64,000 nt of DNA. Source: Pseudomonadota bacterium (GTDB lineage: Bacteria > Desulfobacterota > Desulfovibrionia > Desulfovibrionales > Desulfovibrionaceae). The position numbers and the translations under genes are program-made. Each line of letters opens with the position of its first letter. The first letter of the stretch is position 1. The stretch is from assembly GCA_023460395.1 (NCBI GenBank), contig JAEWQB010000028.1, positions 1-64,000 of the forward strand, given 5' to 3'. Shown here in pieces: positions 54,347-63,258 of the stretch. A model generated the notes under the pieces. That model searched no databases, had not been told where the DNA came from, and saw only the letters and a program-made list of their open reading frames with translations.

Positions 54347-55114
54347 ATGGACATTTCCCGACTCACACAACGAATCCGCCAAGCCAACACCAATGGACGC
54401 AAAGCGTTAATCCCTTTTCTCCCCGGCGGATTTCCCGACTGTGACAGCTTCTGGACACACCTCGCGGCGCTGGACGCTGGCGGAGCGGACATCATAGAAA
54501 TTGGCGTTCCCTTTTCCGACCCCTGCGCCGACGGCCCCACCGTGGAGCAGGCCTCTATTCAAGCACTGGATGCAGGAGTTACTCTCACCGGATTGCTCGA
54601 AGGGCTGAAAGCCCGTTCCGGGCAATTCCAAGCGGAACTCGTCCTCATGGGATACCTAAACCCCTTCCTGCAATATGGCTTTGAACGGCTGGCACGGAAC
54701 GCCGCCGAAGCGGGCGTGGCGGGATTCATCATTCCCGACCTGCCTCTGGACGAAGACGCCCCCTACCGGGCCACACTGCGTAGCCACGGTATAGCGTTGG
54801 TCCCGCTGGTGGGCCTGAACACCGACAGCGCACGGATGCAGGCGTATGCCAATGCCGCAGACGGCTACGTATATGTCGTCTCCGTGCTTGGCACCACAGG
54901 CGCACGCGATGCTTTTCCCCCGGAGCTGGCGGAAACTCTGGCTCGTGCGCGGCAAGCCTTTTCCCTGCCCCTCGCTCTGGGGTTTGGCATCAAAGAACCG
55001 GGACAACTCGCCGTTTTCGGTGACAGCATGGACGCCGTTATCTTTGGCAGCGCGCTTATTACCCACCTCCGAGAGCACGGCGAGGTGGCAAGCTTCATGG
55101 CTCGCTGGCAGTAA
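54347..55114 (+). CDS. trpA: Tryptophan synthase alpha subunit
   Basis: 255 residues from the ATG at 54347, 10 bases after trpB. Catalytic Glu in IIEIGVPFSDP and Asp in CADGP, and the phosphate loop VSVLGTTGARD, are present. The usual AYVTAGDP near the start reads FLPGGFPD, a minor variation. It releases indole from indole-glycerol phosphate. This is the last gene of the aromatic operon; a terminator follows. Confidence 0.96.
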   Translation: MDISRLTQRIRQANTNGRKALIPFLPGGFPDCDSFWTHLAALDAGGADIIEIGVPFSDPCADGPTVEQASIQALDAGVTLTGLLEGLKARSGQFQAELVLMGYLNPFLQYGFERLARNAAEAGVAGFIIPDLPLDEDAPYRATLRSHGIALVPLVGLNTDSARMQAYANAADGYVYVVSVLGTTGARDAFPPELAETLARARQAFSLPLALGFGIKEPGQLAVFGDSMDAVIFGSALITHLREHGEVASFMARWQ

Positions 55115-55150
55115 GCCGCACGCGGGCGACACGCCGGACACACCATACAG

Positions 55151-55184
55151 AACAGGCGTTGGATTCACTCCAACGCCTGTTTTC
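55151..55184 (+). terminator. Terminator of the aromatic operon
   Basis: A perfect 13-bp stem (55151-55163 with 55169-55181, 5-base loop) flanked by AA and TTTT, 36 bases past the trpA stop. It may work in both directions, since the minus-strand DHH gene also ends near here. Confidence 0.85.
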
Positions 55185-55270
55185 CGTTATATTCATCGCG
55201 TTCCCGGCGGCAACCAAAGTCTGTGCCAGCCCCGTGCGGACCTGCGGATATACGCCACGGAGTCCGAGGA

Positions 55271-56347
55271 TTATTCCCCGGTCGGAGGCGTGCCCTTTTC
55301 GCTGGCTGCCGGGGCTTGTTCCTTGCCGGAGACAGGCGCTTCCGCAGGTACTGCCGGTTGTGAAGCTTTTTTTCTGGGAGCGGAAAGCAAACGCTTAAGC
55401 GCGAACAGTTCCGCATCCTTGCCTTCCAGTTTTTCCAACGGAATCTCCGCTCTGGCCATGGCTTTATGTCCACCCGCCGAACCAATATCGCCAAACTGCA
55501 TTTCCGCGAAGCGACCAAGATTTCGTGTTACCCCGTCGCCACGGAAAATGATGACCAAATTTCCCCCACTGACGCCTGCCACTGCCACCCAGCGAATTTC
55601 ATGCACGTGCATGAAGAAATCCGCGATGACCACCAGTGCGTCCGGGTTGGGCACTTCGCCTACATAGGTGAAAAAACCCGCCCGCACCTTGTGCATGGAG
55701 GAAATGCCACGGGAAAAGTAATCCAGCCACGCAAGGTGGTATTCACTGCGGGAGATGCGGGAAAGCAGGGTCTGGCTTGACCATTTGGAAAGGTACCTGA
55801 AGGCCCGCACGTCGATATCACAAAACCGCCGCTCAAAGCTATTGGTGTCCGTCTTTATTCCATACACCAACGCCGTAGCCAACCGCGTGCCGGGGCGGAT
55901 GCCCAGATTATACAGGTACTCTGTCATGAGCGAGGAGTTCGCTCCGTATTCGGTCTTGATATCTTTAAAATCCACCACCACAGGATTATCTTCCGAAAGG
56001 GGATGGTGGTCGAATACCACAGAAAAATGCATCTCTTTAAAGAGAGGATGATGGTGCGGCTGCGAGTCCACCAGCGCAAACCTGTCGTACTGGGCCACCA
56101 CCGCAGGGGTGAGCTTCATCATGGGAATGCGCAGGTAGCGGATCATAGCCAGATTGTCTGGGCGGGTCACTTCGTTAACCCTTGCTATACCCACGTCAGC
56201 CACCCGGTGGATCATAATGCGCCTGAGCGCCATAGCCGAAGCCATGGCGTCCGGGTCGGCGTTAACCACTATGAGCCACCGCTCTTCACGCGAAAACAGT
56301 TCCAGAAGATGCGAAAGACCCGGTTCCAGTTTCCTGAAATAGGACAT
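55271..56347 (-). CDS. DHH-family phosphoesterase (NrnA-like)
   Basis: 358 residues. The DHH domain has NADPDAMASAMAL (~28-40), FDHHPLSEDNP (~112) and YGIKTDTNSF; the DHHA1 domain near 290 has GSAGGHKAMARAEIP. Such enzymes degrade nano-RNAs, pAp or cyclic dinucleotide products such as pGpG, using Mn2+. Between the two domains lies the usual linker. The last ~45 residues are a Lys/Ala/Pro tail. The substrate cannot be fixed, but pGpG is plausible in a genome with cyclic di-GMP signalling. It is followed upstream in the operon by cobU. Confidence 0.88.
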   Translation of the reverse strand: MSYFRKLEPGLSHLLELFSREERWLIVVNADPDAMASAMALRRIMIHRVADVGIARVNEVTRPDNLAMIRYLRIPMMKLTPAVVAQYDRFALVDSQPHHHPLFKEMHFSVVFDHHPLSEDNPVVVDFKDIKTEYGANSSLMTEYLYNLGIRPGTRLATALVYGIKTDTNSFERRFCDIDVRAFRYLSKWSSQTLLSRISRSEYHLAWLDYFSRGISSMHKVRAGFFTYVGEVPNPDALVVIADFFMHVHEIRWVAVAGVSGGNLVIIFRGDGVTRNLGRFAEMQFGDIGSAGGHKAMARAEIPLEKLEGKDAELFALKRLLSAPRKKASQPAVPAEAPVSGKEQAPAASEKGTPPTGE

Positions 56348-56350
56348 GTG

Positions 56351-56866
56351 CTAGGACCTCTTCAAGTACAGGGGCAGTCCGGCGACCATGAGACACACTT
56401 CGTCACTCACGGCGGCGACTGCCTGATTGAGCGCTCCCAGTTGCCGCACAAAGCGGCGCACCTCGGCGCTTGCCGGAATTGCCCCTAGTCCGGCTTCACA
56501 GGATACCAGTGTAATAGTAACACGGGAGGAAAGAAGAGCAAGCACCTCCACCAGACGGGCAATAGGAACCTCAGTCCCGGTAGGGTGCTGGGAACAGGCA
56601 AACAGCCAAAAATCCAAGCTGTCCACAAGCAGGGCGCGAGCAGAATCCGCCTCTTTTTCCAGTGCATCAAGCAGATGTGCGCCAGTTTCCCGCACAGGAA
56701 TTTCCGGCTGTCGCGCCGTGCGATGATCCAAAATTTGTTGTCGGAAGGAAAAATCACGGGCCTGCCCTGTCGCCAGCAACAGATGCGGACCGGGGTCTGC
56801 CATAAAAAGCCCCAGAGCATGTGCGGACTTGCCGGATTTATCCCCCCCCAGCACCAGCCGGATCAT
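56351..56866 (-). CDS. cobU: Adenosylcobinamide kinase/phosphate guanylyltransferase
   Basis: 171 residues. P-loop GGDKSGKS near the N-terminus, the conserved ILDHRTARQP with the guanylylated His, and VSCEAGLGAIPASAEVRRFVRQLGALNQAVAAVSDEVCLMVAGLPLYLK at the end define the family. It phosphorylates and then GMP-activates cobinamide during B12 nucleotide-loop assembly. It overlaps the upstream CbiR-like gene by 4 bases and precedes the DHH gene by 3. Confidence 0.92.
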   Translation of the reverse strand: MIRLVLGGDKSGKSAHALGLFMADPGPHLLLATGQARDFSFRQQILDHRTARQPEIPVRETGAHLLDALEKEADSARALLVDSLDFWLFACSQHPTGTEVPIARLVEVLALLSSRVTITLVSCEAGLGAIPASAEVRRFVRQLGALNQAVAAVSDEVCLMVAGLPLYLKRS

Positions 56867-57777
56867 TCTTCCCCCTTGGATGCGGTGGCGGGCAACGGTG
56901 CACCCGATACCGCAGGAGACGGTGATGATGAAAAAAAACGCTCTTCAGGAGTACGGCCCGGCAATGCGGTTCCGCCGTCTATAAGCATACGGTTAAGCAC
57001 GGGCAGCGACTCGACAAACCCGGCCCAGTCGAAAACTTCCATCATCAATACGGGTTCCCCACCTATCTTTCCCCCTGCGGTGTCCGGCGTTCCGCACACC
57101 GTCTGCAACACACGCGCCACACGTTCTCCGTCCTCCGAAGACAGCGCGGTGAGCGGCAGATGCCTGCCCCCCGGCCCCGGCGCGTTCAAATGCACCATGC
57201 GCACCACCGCGCGCAGGTCCGGCAATGCCAGCAAGCGTTCCTGACGGTAGGCCAACAGGTGCCCTATGTCCAGACATACGGCGAATCCGAGTCGTCGGAT
57301 GGTGGGCCAGAGTCCGGTAAGATCTTCCCCGTGGATATTTTCCAGCAGGCAATCCCGCATATCGCGCCCCGCCATCCGCCAACGCCGGGCGAAATACTCC
57401 AGCGCACGCGGGGCCGCCTCGCCCATGCTGGCGGACACCGGCGGGTGTAGCACGGCGCGGCGGACTCCCAAAAAATCCACGTTGTCCATAAGCGAAAGAC
57501 AGATATCTGCCGTGGTTTCTGCATCTTCCCACGGCAGATCCAGTGGCAGATGCGCGTGCCATGCAAGGGACAATGACGCCATATCTGCGGGCAAATCTTT
57601 TTCGGTGTAGGCAAGGCAGGCTGTTGTTTCAAAAAACAGCAGGCCAACTTCGCTCACCCGCCCTTCCAAAAAACGGCAGTTTGCCGCCAGAGAATCCGCT
57701 ATGACCCACGAGGGAGCGGCGATGCGCCACCCGTGCATTGACAAAGCCCCCTGCGGCACCGTATGCGGATTAGGCAT
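56863..57777 (-). CDS. CbiR-like xylose-isomerase-type TIM barrel protein, cobamide metabolism
   Basis: 304 residues with an AP-endonuclease-2/xylose-isomerase-type barrel: LAWHAHLPLDLPW, RRAVLHPPV, LLENIHGEDL (metal-binding Glu) and VCLDIGHLLAYRQ, VHLNAPG. CbiR, a cobamide-remodelling hydrolase described from gut bacteria, belongs to this fold. Direct overlap with cobU makes a CbiR-type role likely: hydrolysing imported cobamides so the lower ligand can be exchanged. A sugar-phosphate isomerase is the alternative. The last ~35 residues are a low-complexity Ser/Pro tail. Confidence 0.7.
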   Translation of the reverse strand: MPNPHTVPQGALSMHGWRIAAPSWVIADSLAANCRFLEGRVSEVGLLFFETTACLAYTEKDLPADMASLSLAWHAHLPLDLPWEDAETTADICLSLMDNVDFLGVRRAVLHPPVSASMGEAAPRALEYFARRWRMAGRDMRDCLLENIHGEDLTGLWPTIRRLGFAVCLDIGHLLAYRQERLLALPDLRAVVRMVHLNAPGPGGRHLPLTALSSEDGERVARVLQTVCGTPDTAGGKIGGEPVLMMEVFDWAGFVESLPVLNRMLIDGGTALPGRTPEERFFSSSPSPAVSGAPLPATASKGEE

Positions 57778-57849
57778 GCCTTGCTCCGCATGGCGCGGGA
57801 AATGCCGTTTTGTGGATATGTTTCATGCTTCTGGAATGAGGATTACGCC

Positions 57850-57990
57850 ATGCGAATGGTACGCCATTTTATCCAGCACCGTCTCAATCCCCTGCACGTC
57901 TACTGTAGACTTGTAGATTGCGGGCTGAGTCCCCGGACCGCCATCCGCGTTTCCGGGGTGTATGAGCGCTGGCTCTATCGCCGGGCCTGA
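57850..57990 (+). CDS. Small basic conserved hypothetical protein (46 residues)
   Basis: 46 residues, MRMVRHFIQHRLNPLHVYCR onwards, very basic and ending YERWLYRRA. A TGAGG ribosome site lies 7 bases before the ATG. I recall short proteins with HRLNPLHVYCRL and YER near the end in other Desulfovibrio genomes. Function unknown; it sits alone in the gap between the divergent CbiR-like gene and the convergent helicase gene. Confidence 0.6.
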   Translation: MRMVRHFIQHRLNPLHVYCRLVDCGLSPRTAIRVSGVYERWLYRRA

Positions 57991-58003
57991 CCACGCCCCG
58001 CTC

Positions 58004-61000
58004 TCACATAAGCGAAAGCTGCTTTTCTTTATGTTTGGTATGCGCCTTTAGCGCGGAGCGCTTTAACAGAGCCTGTGGCAGATCCGCCACAAACCGAGAC
58101 TCTTTAAGGCGTGTCTCCCGACCATACAGGGTCCGCCTCTCTGCCCAGCTTAAAAACAATGCCTGTTCCGCACGGGTTATACCCACGTAAAATAACCGGC
58201 GTTCTTCCTCCACGTCACAGGCCACCTCGTTTCTGTCCGCTTTCCCTGTGAGCACTCCCATGCCCGCGAAGGGCAAAATGCCATCTTCCAATGCTGGAAG
58301 AAATACCGCTTTAAATTCCAGCCCTTTGGCAGCATGCAAGGTCATTATTTGCACTTTTTCGCTCCGGCGGCGCACCTGCTCCAATTCTGACTGAAGATGA
58401 ATCCAATTCAGCAAACCAGCCCAGCCACCCTGTTCATCATAACGCTTCACCAATTCGCGGAATGCGGTGGACTTCCAGAACAACCTGTCAAAGGGGGGCA
58501 TGTCTTCCAGATATGCCGCCACGCCCAACGGGCCTTTGGCTAAAATGGTATCCGGGCAGGAGAGCGGCTTTTCGTCATCCCCCGTTGTGCCGGTGCCCTT
58601 CGTTCCCACCGCGATGCCGAGAAACTCGCCCACTCTATCGAGAATCCGGTGAATGCGCGGGTCCACCCAAAAGGCCTCATTCTCCGGTACGGAGCAGGGA
58701 ATGCCCAACCGGGCAAGCGTGCGCTGAATAGGGTCAATAAGCACTTTAAACCGCACCAGTACCGCCACATCGCCGGGAGAAAGTTCGCCCCCCAGCAGCC
58801 TTTCCTCTTCCGCGTCTTTCAGCGAATGGCTGGTGGCCCCGATAAGGCCGCGAATCTGCTCCCCTATCCACGCAGCCTCTCCTTCCGGTGAGGGCGCGGC
58901 GAACATACGCAAATCTGAAGGGATAGCCCGCATGGCGGCAAGGGGCTGCGGGGTATTGCCAGCGGCGAGCAGCGCGGCGGCGACGTCTAGGACCGGCTGG
59001 GCGCAACGGTAACTCTGGTCAAGCCGGATACTCCGAAGTGCGGGCCATGCCTCGCGCAAAAAAGCGGACACATCGCCGTGCGCACCGCGAAATCCGTAAA
59101 TGGATTGATCGGGATCGCCTATGCCGAAGAAGCCCTGCCCGCCTTCCGGCACCAACCGTCGGACAAGCGCCAGTTGCAGAGGGGAAAGGTCCTGGATCTC
59201 GTCTACCAGCACGTGTGTCCACGGACACGTGTAGACACCAGCGTCTACCTGCTCCAGCCAAAAGTCCAACAGGTCTGTGTAGTCCGCAAGGTTCCATGAG
59301 TCCTTAAGCGCGGAATACTTTACAAACATATCCTGAAATTCCACCGAGCACGGGGCCATACGCTCCCGGCACAGGTTCATGGTATCCCATCCCTCCCGTA
59401 GCCGGTGGGCCGTTTCCTCCGGGTTCGCCTCGGCAAACACCCGCCGCGCTCCCTCTTCAGAAAGAAGCGTGGGGGCATCTTCATAAGATTTTTGCCAATA
59501 TTCAAAGGCTAGTGCGTGCAGAGTATCCGCGCGTGGCGCGGCCTGTTCTCCCCCCAGCGCTCTCACCAGCCGTTCTTCCATTTCATGAGCGGCGCGGCGG
59601 GTGAAAGTAAGCGCTAAAATATGGCGTGCGCTGACACCCTGTTCCAACAGACGCAGCACCCTGCCCACCAGCGTCCGGGTTTTTCCGGTTCCCGGACCAG
59701 CCAAAACCAGCACAGGTTCCGGGCCAGCCTCAAGAGCGGTGCGCTGTCCCTCGTTATAGACAATGGCGGACTCCTCCGCTGACGGAGCCAGCGCAGAACC
59801 TGCGCCGCGCTCCTGCAACGCACGTTGCAGCACTGGCGTATGCGAGCCTTCAGCCGTAGCGGATGCGCCGTTCCCTACTTTTCCCGAAACGCCGCCATCT
59901 TCCGGGGTGGCACTGCGCGGGGCTGTGTCCAGCGCTCCGGCTTCCGCTTTGTTCTGCACTGAAAAATCAGGCATATCCGGCAAGGAAACCAGCGTGCCCC
60001 CAAGCAGACGTTCCCGCTCCCGCCGGGAAAACACGCGCACCACGCCATATTCGCCATCATATCCGGGCTGCCGCAGCACTTCGCCCCGGCGCATGCGCAT
60101 CACACCTTCCGCCAGCAGCGGATGTACCTTGCGCAGTTCCTCCTCCGGCGCGTCCCGCAGGATGGTCAGTTCCGGCCCCAGCGCGGCAACCGCACGCGAA
60201 TACAGCCCCATGACCTTTTTAGTTCTGGACCCCGCGCCCAAAATTTCACCCAACAACTCCGGCAACGGCACCAAAGAAACAAATCCCGGCTGTGACACGG
60301 GCTGTTTGGGCACGTTTCTGTCCGCCAGTTCAAGCACGCGGTTCAGCACACCCACGGTGAGGGGTTTGCCGCATACGGGGCATTTGCCGTCCCGCGCGCG
60401 GGTTTCACCCGGCTCCATAACCACCCCGCACTTGCGGTGCCCATCCAGATGGTATTTACCTTCCTCAGGAAAAAACTCCATGGTGCCAAGGAACTTGTGT
60501 CCCAACGCTTCGCCCCGCAGACTACGGAATATTCCCTCGTAAGAAATTTCGCCGCTGAACATATTGCATTCGCGGCCCAAATTGTCTCCAGAGTGCGCGT
60601 CTGAGTTGGAAATGAGCCGAAATCTGTCCAGATGGCTCCACAGCCAGTTCATTTCCGGGTCCGAGGAAAGCCCCGTTTCCAGTGCAAAAATTTCGGAAGC
60701 CAAATCGCCGAAGCATTCCTCGATGCTGTCAAAGCCCGATTTGGACCCGAACACGGAAAACCACGGAGTCCAGATATGCGCGGGAACCAAAAATGCCAGA
60801 GGATGTGTTTCCAGTACCATTTCCAACAGATTGCGGGAGTCCAGCCCCAAGATGGGCCGCCCGTCCGAGGTGATATTGCCCACTTCCGCCAGACGCGCGT
60901 TAAACGCACGTGCGGAGGCGATATCCGGCATGAAAACCAGATTATGCACCTTGCGTACTTTGCCGCCACGCTTGTAAATGGAGCTTATTTCACCCTGCAA

Positions 61001-61279
61001 CATAAACAGGGTACGCCCGGTGAGAGGCACGCCTGTGAATTCAGCTACTTCGCGGTCCAGACGCCGGTCATCCTTTAGGCGGAACAACCCGGTAACGCTG
61101 TCCTGCTCCATTTGTTCTTCCAACTCGTTGAGCCATTCCGGGTGTGTGAAATCCCCTGTGCCCAACACATCTAGCCCCTTGATTCTGGCCCATGCAGCCA
61201 GATACCGGGGATTCAGCTTTTTGCTTGTGGCGCGGGAAAAACGGGAATGAATGTGCAGGTCTGCCCGAAACTGCTTCAT
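58004..61279 (-). CDS. EndoQ-UvrD fusion: PHP-type endonuclease Q domain plus superfamily I helicase
   Basis: 1091 residues. Residues ~1-420 match endonuclease Q: a PHP metal site (DLHIHSRFS, LGTGDFTHPEW, SNSDAHSGDNLGRE), HIWTPWFSVFGSKSGFDS, a zinc-binding CPVCGKPLTVGVLNRVLELADR and a helical region. EndoQ nicks DNA 5' of deaminated bases such as hypoxanthine and uracil. After a linker, residues ~505-1091 are a UvrD/Rep-type helicase with GPGTGKT (~526), LVDEIQDLSPLQL, QSYRCAQPVLD and TLHAAKGLEFKAVFLPAL. The fusion would nick at a damaged base and unwind the strand from there. EndoQ is best known from archaea and a few bacteria. Confidence 0.82.
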   Translation of the reverse strand: MKQFRADLHIHSRFSRATSKKLNPRYLAAWARIKGLDVLGTGDFTHPEWLNELEEQMEQDSVTGLFRLKDDRRLDREVAEFTGVPLTGRTLFMLQGEISSIYKRGGKVRKVHNLVFMPDIASARAFNARLAEVGNITSDGRPILGLDSRNLLEMVLETHPLAFLVPAHIWTPWFSVFGSKSGFDSIEECFGDLASEIFALETGLSSDPEMNWLWSHLDRFRLISNSDAHSGDNLGRECNMFSGEISYEGIFRSLRGEALGHKFLGTMEFFPEEGKYHLDGHRKCGVVMEPGETRARDGKCPVCGKPLTVGVLNRVLELADRNVPKQPVSQPGFVSLVPLPELLGEILGAGSRTKKVMGLYSRAVAALGPELTILRDAPEEELRKVHPLLAEGVMRMRRGEVLRQPGYDGEYGVVRVFSRRERERLLGGTLVSLPDMPDFSVQNKAEAGALDTAPRSATPEDGGVSGKVGNGASATAEGSHTPVLQRALQERGAGSALAPSAEESAIVYNEGQRTALEAGPEPVLVLAGPGTGKTRTLVGRVLRLLEQGVSARHILALTFTRRAAHEMEERLVRALGGEQAAPRADTLHALAFEYWQKSYEDAPTLLSEEGARRVFAEANPEETAHRLREGWDTMNLCRERMAPCSVEFQDMFVKYSALKDSWNLADYTDLLDFWLEQVDAGVYTCPWTHVLVDEIQDLSPLQLALVRRLVPEGGQGFFGIGDPDQSIYGFRGAHGDVSAFLREAWPALRSIRLDQSYRCAQPVLDVAAALLAAGNTPQPLAAMRAIPSDLRMFAAPSPEGEAAWIGEQIRGLIGATSHSLKDAEEERLLGGELSPGDVAVLVRFKVLIDPIQRTLARLGIPCSVPENEAFWVDPRIHRILDRVGEFLGIAVGTKGTGTTGDDEKPLSCPDTILAKGPLGVAAYLEDMPPFDRLFWKSTAFRELVKRYDEQGGWAGLLNWIHLQSELEQVRRRSEKVQIMTLHAAKGLEFKAVFLPALEDGILPFAGMGVLTGKADRNEVACDVEEERRLFYVGITRAEQALFLSWAERRTLYGRETRLKESRFVADLPQALLKRSALKAHTKHKEKQLSLM

Positions 61280-61448
61280 ACGAAGGACTCCTCAAAGTAG
61301 CGGGAACTGAAGGCGCACGCCGTGTCTCCGGTCTTGCCAAAAGACGGATACGCCCGTACCCAGAAGATGTACCAAATGTACATGCAAGACACAAATACAG
61401 TTCCGGCTCCGCCACACCTTTTCCATAACCGCGCATGAGAAACGCTTC

Positions 61449-62333
61449 ATGACTCCACAACGCCCCCCGGAGACAGCTTCCTCAACGCCAGTTCCCCAAC
61501 GTAACGCGCACACACAACGCGAACCTCGCTGGCGGAATGCGAACCTGCTCATCCTCTTGCTGGCGGCCTGCCTGCTCGCCTCATTCTTTCTGCGTACCCG
61601 GCTGGACGCTCCCGAAGGCTGGCGGCAGATGCCGCTTTCGCGCGGGAATCTCTTTATGCAAAACCCCTTTGTCTGGCTCACAGGCAAAGGCTATGCTCCC
61701 GACGCCGTGCAGGACGCCTTGGCTGATGCGGCTCACAGGCTCGCAGGCTCCCCGGCCCCGCGCGGAACAGCTCTTTCCGGTTCAGTACCGGACTCCAGCA
61801 AGTCTCGGCCCGGCGCGACCATCCGGGCAATTCCCGTCATCGTATGTGCGCTCTCTTCCCGGCAGGATGCACCCGTGGACTCCGCCACCTCCTCCATTTC
61901 CCCGGACCTTTCTCCGGCCTTGCCTCCCGGATGGACGGCAGAGCTGGGGTACCTCTCCGTTTTTCCTGACGGAAACTACGTCCAGACGCATCCCTCGCTA
62001 ATACGCTATGCCGCGCTCCAGACAATGGTCCCCTCTCCGGCTCCGGGGACTGCGCGGGGAGAGGACGGCCCGGCCTTTGCTCCGGCAGCCAATCTGGCGC
62101 TGTTACTCGCGCTGACCGCGCAGCCATTCGCCCGTGTGACCACCGTGGAAGCGGCCCCTTTTGCTGTGCGCCTGCTGCGCGAAGCGGCCCGCTCCCTCCC
62201 GCCGGTTGAACGAAACCGCATGGTGACACTCCTACGGGAAGTTGCCACCGCTCCCCAAGACCGGGGCGGGCGCAATGCCTCGTTCCGGGTACTCTTTGCC
62301 CCTGTCAGCCCACGGGAGACGTCTCTTGACTAA
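61449..62333 (+). CDS. Hypothetical single-pass membrane protein
   Basis: 294 residues with a polar N-terminus and one membrane helix (~33-48, LLILLLAACLLASFFL), then a long Ala/Pro/Ser-rich domain. No family recognised. The composition is typical of coding DNA in this genome. The stop overlaps the proposed start of the methyltransferase gene by 8 bases, so they are likely one operon. Confidence 0.6.
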   Translation: MTPQRPPETASSTPVPQRNAHTQREPRWRNANLLILLLAACLLASFFLRTRLDAPEGWRQMPLSRGNLFMQNPFVWLTGKGYAPDAVQDALADAAHRLAGSPAPRGTALSGSVPDSSKSRPGATIRAIPVIVCALSSRQDAPVDSATSSISPDLSPALPPGWTAELGYLSVFPDGNYVQTHPSLIRYAALQTMVPSPAPGTARGEDGPAFAPAANLALLLALTAQPFARVTTVEAAPFAVRLLREAARSLPPVERNRMVTLLREVATAPQDRGGRNASFRVLFAPVSPRETSLD

Positions 62334-63258
62334 CGTCAATTCTCCCGCGTGTGCCGAAACACCCACCGGCAGCCTTTCAGCCGAGACGGAGACGGCAAAA
62401 ACCAGCCGCCCCCTTCCCCAGCCAAGTCCGACGGAAATTACACGGGCACGGACAATATTCCCCAGAGGGCTGTACCAGCCGGAAGATTCCTTCCATTTTT
62501 CCATGGACGCTCTCCTGCTAGCCGCCTTTGCCATGGAAGCTCCGCAGGGAACCGCTCCACGGGAACACCGCGTGGCCGATCTTGGCACCGGGTGCGGCGC
62601 GGTGGCGCTGGCTATGCTATTGCACGCCCATGACCTGCGGGTCCGGGGCCGCATCCCCGCGCACTGTCCCGTCATGACTGCCGCAGGATGGGACATTGAC
62701 CGGGAACTTACCGATGCGGCGACCCATAACGCGATGCTGCTGGGCCTTGCGCGGCAGTTCACCGTCCACACGGGAGACATAGCCCTCATCCGTGAAACGC
62801 ACATGGCTGAAACTGCGGACATGGTGGTAGCCAACCCGCCGTACCGCAGGCCAGAGCAGGGGCGCATGCCCGCTTCCACACGTCGCACGCGCGCTCTGTT
62901 TGAAACTGAAGGGGCACTGGAAACATTTGTCAGGGCTGCCGCCTATCTGGTACGCAACAGGCAGAAATTTTGCTCTATTTATCCTGCGGAACGGCTGCCG
63001 GACCTTATCACCACCTGCCGAAACGCACGACTAGAACCCAAACGGCTACGCATGGTTCATTCCAAAGCGGACACCGAGGCAATACTGGTCTTGCTGGAAA
63101 CGCGGAAAAACGCTAAGCCCGGCTGCATCACCCAGCCCCCCCTCATCCTCTACGCGGGGCAGGGCGCAGCCACGACGCTTACCCCTCTGGCATTGTCTTT
63201 CTGCCCGCATCTGGCCTGCAATCCCCGCGGGCCTCAACCCGATGGAGACTGTTCATGA
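62326..63258 (+). CDS. SAM-dependent methyltransferase, TrmN6/small-MTase type
   Basis: About 310 residues with a TTG start at 62326 (GGGAG 7 bases upstream), following the preceding gene by overlap. The SAM-binding motif I reads VADLGTGCGAVALAML and the catalytic motif is NPPYRRP, as in N6-adenine methyltransferases. The lead-in FPRGLYQPEDSFHFSMDALLLAAFA resembles TrmN6 (tRNA1-Val A37 methyltransferase). The target could be tRNA or rRNA. The frame reaches back to 62242, so an earlier start cannot be excluded. It overlaps the downstream aldolase-like gene by 4 bases. Confidence 0.8.
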   Translation: MTNVNSPACAETPTGSLSAETETAKTSRPLPQPSPTEITRARTIFPRGLYQPEDSFHFSMDALLLAAFAMEAPQGTAPREHRVADLGTGCGAVALAMLLHAHDLRVRGRIPAHCPVMTAAGWDIDRELTDAATHNAMLLGLARQFTVHTGDIALIRETHMAETADMVVANPPYRRPEQGRMPASTRRTRALFETEGALETFVRAAAYLVRNRQKFCSIYPAERLPDLITTCRNARLEPKRLRMVHSKADTEAILVLLETRKNAKPGCITQPPLILYAGQGAATTLTPLALSFCPHLACNPRGPQPDGDCS

